IMG/VR virus record: IMGVR_UViG_3300045999_003547 | Location: 1-21,539 of that record | Origin: a virus | DNA: 21,539 nucleotides | Reading direction: 5' to 3' (one strand) | Shown: piece after piece, positions 17,624 to 21,539 of the stretch | How the letters are laid out: every line of letters begins with the position of its first letter | Numbering within the stretch: position 1 is the stretch's first letter | Notes under the pieces: model-generated | Databases searched by the model: none | The model's input: the letters and a program-made list of their open reading frames with translations, nothing else | What the model was told of the DNA's origin: nothing | Program-made: the position numbers and the translations under genes

Positions 17624-17801
17624 AGTTTCAGTCAATCAAGTCATGAGTGATATGACGACAAATCCATTTTGGAAATCACTCAGAAGCAATCCGAACTATA
17701 CTAAGTTTGAGCAGACGATTGCCGAAACTCTGAGCAAAAAAGAAAAGTGCTGCAACGGCAACTGCAATCAAGTGCGCAACTGCACTCTTCGCAAATCATG
17801 A
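17610..17801 (+). CDS. Small Cys-rich-tail hypothetical protein
   Basis: A 63-residue protein, MKRTKVSVNQVMSDMTTNPF onward, ending EKCCNGNCNQVRNCTLRKS. Four cysteines in the last 17 residues could bind a metal, but the spacing is irregular. It overlaps neighbours by 14 and 4 nt. No family recognised. Confidence 0.68.
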   Translation: MKRTKVSVNQVMSDMTTNPFWKSLRSNPNYTKFEQTIAETLSKKEKCCNGNCNQVRNCTLRKS

Positions 17802-18019
17802 GATATTTCACATTCGTTCAACCAAAAGGCGAGACATCCGAACCAGAGTATGTTACAATGTCTGAAGAAGACATTAGGAAAGAATACTATCCGTACTGGT
17901 ATAAAAAGATGTGCGAGAAATACGAACAGTCTTATGTGGATGAACACCACTGTTTTGAAGACTGCCTTGAAGATTGGGTAATTATCCATTGGGCACAAGA
18001 GGAGAAGAACCATGACTGA
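17798..18019 (+). CDS. Conserved small phage protein (YYPYWYKKMC family)
   Basis: A 73-residue acidic/aromatic protein. SEEDIRKEYYPYWYKKMCEK and the following VDEHHCFEDCLEDWVIIHWA give a pattern recognised from phage hypothetical genes. The Trp/Tyr/Cys/His content could support a compact fold. Start overlaps the previous stop (ATGA). Its last codons (EEKNHD) and the next start form one copy of the direct repeat flanking the GC-rich island. Confidence 0.8.
   Translation: MRYFTFVQPKGETSEPEYVTMSEEDIRKEYYPYWYKKMCEKYEQSYVDEHHCFEDCLEDWVIIHWAQEEKNHD
18001..18019 (+). repeat. Left boundary repeat of GC-rich island
   Basis: GGAGAAGAACCATGACTGA spans the ribosome-binding site, start codon of the 18012 gene and stop of the previous gene. 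It recurs at 19499-19520 as GGAGAAGAACCAC plus CATGACTGA (3 extra nt). Both upstream proteins end in KNHD/KNHHD. Confidence 0.7.
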
Positions 18020-18437
18020 CCGCGAACTACTGGAGGCCGCTGCGAAGGCGGCGGGGATTGAGTTTGGATGGATTCATGACACGCCACGAATCCGCGCTGA
18101 AATGGGCTGGACTCCTTGGAACCCCCTCACCGACGACGGCGATGCGCTGCGGTTGGCGGTGAAGTTGGGGTTTACGGTCGGCCCGCACCTTGGTGCAACT
18201 TACGCGGGGGTCGCCCCGTGCCCTGACGACTTTGAAGACGGCAAGCTCCCGATCCGAATCGCACAGATGCACAACGGCGACCCCCTCGCCGCCACCCGCC
18301 GCGCCATCGTCAGGGCTGCGGCTGCGGCTGAGATTGGAAATGGCACAACCCAGAAGGTGTCAACTGACGACTTCCCGGAGGACAACTACTACAAGACGCA
18401 GGCCGAGGCCGAAGAATTGGGAAGGAACAAGGTATGA
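18012..18437 (+). CDS. GC-rich island protein 1 (Burkholderiales phage-like)
   Basis: A 141-residue protein: MTDRELLEAAAKAAGIEFGW, then WNPLTDDGDALRLAVKLGF and ATRRAIVRAAAAAEIGNG. This arrangement resembles a family common in phages and prophages of betaproteobacteria, function unknown. Codons favour C/G in third position, unlike the A/T-rich neighbours at 17142-18019, suggesting recent acquisition. AGGAG precedes the ATG. The stop overlaps the next start (ATGA). Confidence 0.78.
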   Translation: MTDRELLEAAAKAAGIEFGWIHDTPRIRAEMGWTPWNPLTDDGDALRLAVKLGFTVGPHLGATYAGVAPCPDDFEDGKLPIRIAQMHNGDPLAATRRAIVRAAAAAEIGNGTTQKVSTDDFPEDNYYKTQAEAEELGRNKV

Positions 18438-18688
18438 CTGACCTGATTACCCTGCCCCGCGCCGTCGTCCGGCAGGCACTGGAGGCGCTAGAGAACAGTT
18501 CGCCGGACCAGTACCCAGAAGACGCTGGCGTGTTCTACGATGCTAAGGACGCCCTTCGCGCCGCGCTTGCCCAGCCGCGCCAGTTCACCTCATTCGCGCC
18601 CAAGCCCCCGTCACCGCCGCCCGCGCCGGGTGGATACGACGGCACCGAGGCTGGCCTGCAACCTTTCTCATGGAGGGGAAATGAGTAA
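18434..18688 (+). CDS. GC-rich island protein 2
   Basis: An 84-residue protein, MTDLITLPRAVVRQALEALE onward, with an Ala-rich helical N-terminus ending AALRAALAQP-like (ALRAALAQPRQ) and a Pro-rich tail (KPPSPPPAPGG). This N-terminal pattern is frequent in betaproteobacterial phage hypothetical proteins. It overlaps the previous gene by 4 nt and the next start by 8 nt. Confidence 0.75.
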   Translation: MTDLITLPRAVVRQALEALENSSPDQYPEDAGVFYDAKDALRAALAQPRQFTSFAPKPPSPPPAPGGYDGTEAGLQPFSWRGNE

Positions 18689-19520
18689 CCTACGCGATCT
18701 GTTGAAGCGCATCCGTCAATGGGACGCACTGGACATCCCGGACAGCGACGGAGCGCACTGGAAGCGGGAGATTGACGCCGCGCTGGAGCAGCCGGAGCCT
18801 GATGCCATCGAACAAGTACTGGCGCACGCAGAAGCATTCAGCCGTGGGCACGATGCCGGCTGGCAATCGGCCATGCTCTGCGCCGCGCTGACGCAGGCGG
18901 AGCAGGAGCCGTTTGGATATATCTGGCCGACTGGGCGACATCCCGAGTTCCGCTACACACAGCAGATGCGAGACGGCGTTGCTGGCATGCCCCTCTACAC
19001 CAACCTACCCCAGCGTCCCGCAGAGCCGAAGCAGGAGCCGGTGGCCGATGCTATGAAAACCGTAATCAAAGCCATGCAGGCCGACCCCGACTATGCGTGG
19101 TCGTGGCACTGCAACGTGGCGATGGCTTTTGCTGATGCAGGCGGCGATCCATACACAGCCAACCAAGGCGCGGCGCGGTTTATGCGGTTGCTGGCAAACG
19201 TCGATCCAGCGCACGAACTCCCACCCCACCCACCTCGCCGCAAGCAGGAGCAGGAGCCAGTGGCGTGGGCATGCTTCAAGAACGGTGAGCTACAAACGGA
19301 ACTCGTCGGCACCGAAGCCGATGTCGACTTCTGGTGCGCATCGGACGAACCGGAGATGCAGGGCATGGTAAAGGGCGCCCTCTTTACCCACCCACCCCGC
19401 CGCGAGTGGCAGTTTCTTTCTGCTGAAGAACGCTACCGCATTGCAGATGAAAGCGCCTCAACAATTGTTGCTGTGCTGGCAACCGAGGCTGCGCTGAAGG
19501 AGAAGAACCACCATGACTGA
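18681..19520 (+). CDS. GC-rich island protein 3 with repeated QEP modules
   Basis: A 279-residue protein. Residues 1-70 (SNLRDLLKRIRQWDALDIPD..., ALEQPEPDAIEQVLAHAEAF) are helical. Then modules opened by QEP at 75, 118 and 191 follow: QEPFGYIW, QEPVADAM, QEPVAWACF, with PPRRKQE/PPRREWQ spacers. Such Gln-Glu-Pro-(V/F) modules recur in phage proteins, apparently by duplication. The start at 18681 follows GAGGGGA. It ends KEKNHHD, matching the end of the 17798 gene. Confidence 0.76.
   Translation: MSNLRDLLKRIRQWDALDIPDSDGAHWKREIDAALEQPEPDAIEQVLAHAEAFSRGHDAGWQSAMLCAALTQAEQEPFGYIWPTGRHPEFRYTQQMRDGVAGMPLYTNLPQRPAEPKQEPVADAMKTVIKAMQADPDYAWSWHCNVAMAFADAGGDPYTANQGAARFMRLLANVDPAHELPPHPPRRKQEQEPVAWACFKNGELQTELVGTEADVDFWCASDEPEMQGMVKGALFTHPPRREWQFLSAEERYRIADESASTIVAVLATEAALKEKNHHD
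19499..19520 (+). repeat. Right boundary repeat of GC-rich island
   Basis: GGAGAAGAACCAC plus CATGACTGA repeats 18001-18019 with a 3-nt insertion. Again it contains the ribosome-binding site and start of the following gene (19513) and the stop of the preceding one. Base composition returns to A/T-rich immediately afterwards. Confidence 0.7.
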
Positions 19521-19695
19521 AGAAAAATATGATGTTGTTATTGCAACACTACAAGAGACATATGATCGTCTTTGGAAAATGACTCAAGGAAATATGAATT
19601 CAGATTGCTTCAACATCATGGATACAATTCGCCTTGAACAGATGGATCAACTAAAAGATGCAATGGTGTGCTGGAAGAAGTACAAGCACGAATGA
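19513..19695 (+). CDS. Small helical hypothetical protein
   Basis: A 60-residue protein, MTEEKYDVVIATLQETYDRL onward, mostly two helices and acidic (IRLEQMDQLKDAMVCWKKY). It uses A/T-rich codons unlike the island just upstream, so it belongs to the resident genome. Its start overlaps the island's last gene by 8 nt, using the repeat's AAGGAG. No family recognised. Confidence 0.72.
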   Translation: MTEEKYDVVIATLQETYDRLWKMTQGNMNSDCFNIMDTIRLEQMDQLKDAMVCWKKYKHE

Positions 19696-19705
19696 GAAGA
19701 ATGAT

Positions 19706-19734
19706 TTGACTTTTGCATAAATTTGTGGTAGAAT
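19706..19734 (+). promoter_or_regulatory. Promoter immediately upstream of the 19741 ATG
   Basis: TTGACT (19706-19711), a 17-nt spacer ending TTGTGG and TAGAAT (19729-19734). The expected start falls at about 19741, the A of the ATG itself, and no Shine-Dalgarno is visible in GCACACATG. Confidence 0.7.
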
Positions 19735-19740
19735 GCACAC

Positions 19741-20322
19741 ATGAACATATTTTTTCTCGACCAATCCCCTAAAGTCTGCGCACAAATGCATCTTGATCGC
19801 CATGTGGTGAAGATGATCCTAGAGTATGCTCAACTTCTTTCTACTGCTCATCGTGTCCTCGATGGCGTTCATCATGTGGGTTTGTCTAAAAGTGGTAGAA
19901 AACAAACGCGATATGTTCTTTCAGATGATCGTGATGCTGTTCTGTATTCTGCTACTCATATCAATCATCCTTCGGCTAAATGGTGCCGGCATACTTCAGA
20001 GAACTACAAGTGGCTATACAGTCTCTTCATTGAGTGCATGACAGAGTACACACACAGGTATGGTAAAGTTCATGCATGTGACAAACTCAAGGATGTGTTG
20101 AGTCAACCACCGAAGAACATCCCTGTCGGTGAGTTCTCTGCACCATGGCGCGCAATGCCAGATGAGTTCAAAGTAGAGGGCGACACAATCCTATCCTATC
20201 GCAACTACTATGTCGGTGCAAAAGCAAATTTTGCAAAGTGGACCAAGAGAAATACGCCAGACTGGTTCACTTCTATGCTACATAGTAAGAACACTACAGG
20301 AGTAAATCGTGCCCACATATGA
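19741..20322 (+). CDS. Conserved phage protein (HxDRHVVKM family), possibly leaderless
   Basis: A 193-residue protein. Conserved blocks are QMHLDRHVVKMILEYAQLLSTA (residues about 15-36), ATHINHPSAKW, SENYKWLYSLFIECMTEYTHRY, and SYRNYYVGAKANFAKW with the end TPDWF. I recognise this as a widely distributed phage family; homologues are sometimes labelled pyrimidine-dimer glycosylase-like, which I regard as unproven. The several invariant His/Asp/Lys residues could be catalytic. The promoter -10 lies 6 nt before the ATG, so the mRNA is probably leaderless. The end overlaps the next GTG start by 14 nt. Confidence 0.75.
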   Translation: MNIFFLDQSPKVCAQMHLDRHVVKMILEYAQLLSTAHRVLDGVHHVGLSKSGRKQTRYVLSDDRDAVLYSATHINHPSAKWCRHTSENYKWLYSLFIECMTEYTHRYGKVHACDKLKDVLSQPPKNIPVGEFSAPWRAMPDEFKVEGDTILSYRNYYVGAKANFAKWTKRNTPDWFTSMLHSKNTTGVNRAHI

Positions 20323-20545
20323 CTTTAGACACAGAGAGACAGGTGAGATCGTTGAAAAGGTCATGAAGATCAGTGAGCGTGACGATTTCCTGCGTGACAA
20401 TCCACAGTATGAGTCAGTGATTTTAGGAGCGCCTTCAATTGGTGATCCTGTTCGGCTTGGGTTGAGAAAGCCAGATCAAGGCTTCCGTGAAGTTTTGCAG
20501 AAAGCTAAGGCAGCACATCCGTTAGGGAAAATAAACACCTTTTGA
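20309..20545 (+). CDS. FmdB-like small protein lacking zinc cysteines
   Basis: A 78-residue protein starting (GTG) MPTYDFRHRETGEIVEKVMK, ISERDDFLRDNP, ending GLRKPDQGFREVLQKAKAAH. The MPTYDF start and following pattern match the phage branch of the FmdB-type putative regulators. The usual CxxC zinc-ribbon is replaced by HRETGE, so zinc binding is lost. AGGAG precedes the GTG by 6 nt. It overlaps the previous gene by 14 nt. Role unknown. Confidence 0.75.
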   Translation: MPTYDFRHRETGEIVEKVMKISERDDFLRDNPQYESVILGAPSIGDPVRLGLRKPDQGFREVLQKAKAAHPLGKINTF

Positions 20546-20578
20546 GGGAGAAGATTACTTCACCGAAAAAAGGTAAAC

Positions 20579-21346
20579 ATGGCGACAAAACGACAACAAA
20601 CTGCACTGCAAAAGAGAGATGATGCGGTGGAAGGAGATGAATACAAGCATCAACATCAACCAGTTTCCAATGGGCTGAAGATAAAGCTAGATCATCTAAA
20701 GACATTCGACCCCCTCACCGATAATCAATCAAAGTTTTTTGAGATGTATCGAGGTGGGGGTTATTTCATTGGTCTGTTTGGAAGCCCAGGCGTTGGTAAG
20801 ACATTTCTTGCAATGTATCGTGCGATTGAAGAAGTCTTGGCAAAAGACAATCCATTCAATCAAGTTGTCGTTGTTAGAAGTCTAGTTCAACTCAGAGAGA
20901 TTGGGCACTTGCCAGGCAATCTAGAAGAGAAGCAAGAAATCTATGAGTTGCCATACAAAGAAATCTGCCACACATTGTTCGGAAGATCAGATGCGTGGGA
21001 CAGATTGAAAGAGCAAGGTCATGCACGATTCATTAGCACGACAGCAATTCGCGGCATCTCAATTGACGATTCTATCATCATCGTTGACGAATGCCAGAAC
21101 ATGAACTGGAGTGAAATCAATACAGTCATGTCGCGAGTTGGGCACAGATCAAAAATCATCTTTGCTGGAGACTTCAAGCAAACGGACTTGATCAAGAGCA
21201 ATCGTGACACAAGCGCATTCCATGATTTCAGAAGAATCGCAACTTCAATGAGTGCATTCCAAGAAGTCTACTTCACACCAGAAGACATTGTACGTAGCAG
21301 TCTAGTCAAAGACTGGATCATAGCCTGCGAAAAGAACGGATACTAA
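20579..21346 (+). CDS. phoH: PhoH-like ATPase
   Basis: A 255-residue P-loop protein. Walker A is FGSPGVGKT (67-75), followed by the PhoH block VVVRSLVQLREIGHLPG (97-113). Walker B is IIIVDECQN (166-174) and a sensor-type segment is IIFAGDFKQTD (193-203). PhoH-like ATPases resemble the helicase core of RecD-type/superfamily I proteins and have been linked to RNA metabolism; phage copies are common and not necessarily phosphate-regulated. The N-terminal 40 residues are polar. The ATG follows AAAAAGGTAAAC. Downstream endolysin starts 14 nt after its stop. Confidence 0.9.
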   Translation: MATKRQQTALQKRDDAVEGDEYKHQHQPVSNGLKIKLDHLKTFDPLTDNQSKFFEMYRGGGYFIGLFGSPGVGKTFLAMYRAIEEVLAKDNPFNQVVVVRSLVQLREIGHLPGNLEEKQEIYELPYKEICHTLFGRSDAWDRLKEQGHARFISTTAIRGISIDDSIIIVDECQNMNWSEINTVMSRVGHRSKIIFAGDFKQTDLIKSNRDTSAFHDFRRIATSMSAFQEVYFTPEDIVRSSLVKDWIIACEKNGY

Positions 21347-21359
21347 GAGGAGAACAAAC

Positions 21360-21539
21360 ATGGGATTTTCACTATCACAAAGATCACTAGACAGACTTCA
21401 AGGTGTAGACGAACGTCTAATTCAAGTTGTCCAGATCGCAATTCAAGTGTCCAACATTGACTTTGCAGTCACTGAGGGATTGAGAACTAGAGAACGTCAA
21501 CAGGAACTAGTCGCAAAGGGCGCAAGTCAGACGATGCTC
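21360..21539 (+). CDS. Endolysin, M15-type peptidase (partial)
   Basis: The first 60 residues are visible; the gene runs off the right edge. MGFSLSQRSLDRLQGVDERL, IQVVQIAIQVSNIDFAVTEG and LRTRERQQELVAKGASQTML match the N-terminal region of phage L-alanyl-D-glutamate (VanY/M15) endopeptidases of T5-endolysin type. The zinc-binding His/Asp residues normally follow shortly after this point and are outside the window. The ATG follows GAGGAG. It would cleave peptidoglycan after holin action. Confidence 0.85.
   Translation, partial: MGFSLSQRSLDRLQGVDERLIQVVQIAIQVSNIDFAVTEGLRTRERQQELVAKGASQTML

Noticed and set aside
19826-20041. Hydrophobic 71-codon frame inside the 19741 gene
   Set aside because: It is out of frame within a conserved gene and has no ribosome-binding site; hydrophobicity comes from T-rich codons read in another phase.

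Overview
This window is a stretch of a large tailed-phage genome, probably a myovirus-type phage of a Gram-negative, likely betaproteobacterial, host. The phage call rests on an 11-gene tRNA array, dense short overlapping genes nearly all on one strand, a holin-like pair, a PhoH-like ATPase, an M15-type endolysin at the right edge, and many small conserved phage families. The host guess is inference only: consensus sigma70-like promoters plus a GC-rich three-gene island that looks like Burkholderiales phage genes.

Layout. (1) 1-3973 is an RNA-centred region. It holds the 3' part of tRNA-Gly(UCC), a YkuK-type RNase H-fold protein, and a strong promoter driving about 390 nt of apparently structured non-coding RNA. 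That RNA is followed by a TROVE/Ro60-like (DUF2828-type) protein with an intact vWA MIDAS, a translationally coupled ATP-grasp-like protein, and ten more tRNAs (Gly, His, Phe, Arg, Ser, Ser, Leu, Met, Ile, Cys) with an internal promoter. (2) 4013-5003 holds a permuted NlpC/P60-like cysteine hydrolase with a terminator-shaped hairpin inside its coding sequence, then two small phage genes. (3) 5000-5757 is a leftward pair of membrane proteins (holin candidates), separated from rightward genes by a divergent promoter region with an 11-bp direct repeat. (4) 5893-17145 is a mosaic of small, mostly hypothetical genes in short operons. Each operon starts at a repeated intergenic cassette: a TTGTTG...CAACAA stem-loop (or half of it), an ACTCAAGAATCT block, a TTGAC(T/A) -35, TGTGG and a TAT(T/A)(A/C)T -10. 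These resemble the promoter/stem-loop cassettes (PeSLs) of T4-type phages. Larger genes here are an AAA+ ATPase, a HAD phosphatase and a polymerase-beta-fold nucleotidyltransferase. (5) 17142-19520 holds more small genes, then a visibly GC-rich island (about 18012-19512) bounded by a direct repeat spanning a ribosome-binding site and start codon. (6) 19706-21539 carries a possibly leaderless gene, an FmdB-like protein without cysteines, PhoH and the start of the endolysin.

The most interesting unit is 580-3064: promoter, structured RNA with a perfect tRNA T-arm mimic just upstream of a Ro60-like protein, an ATP-grasp partner, and tRNAs on both sides. It suggests a phage Ro/Y-RNA-like RNP, possibly handling tRNA. 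The protein assignment is well supported. The Y-RNA identity of the RNA is a hypothesis needing covariation and expression data.
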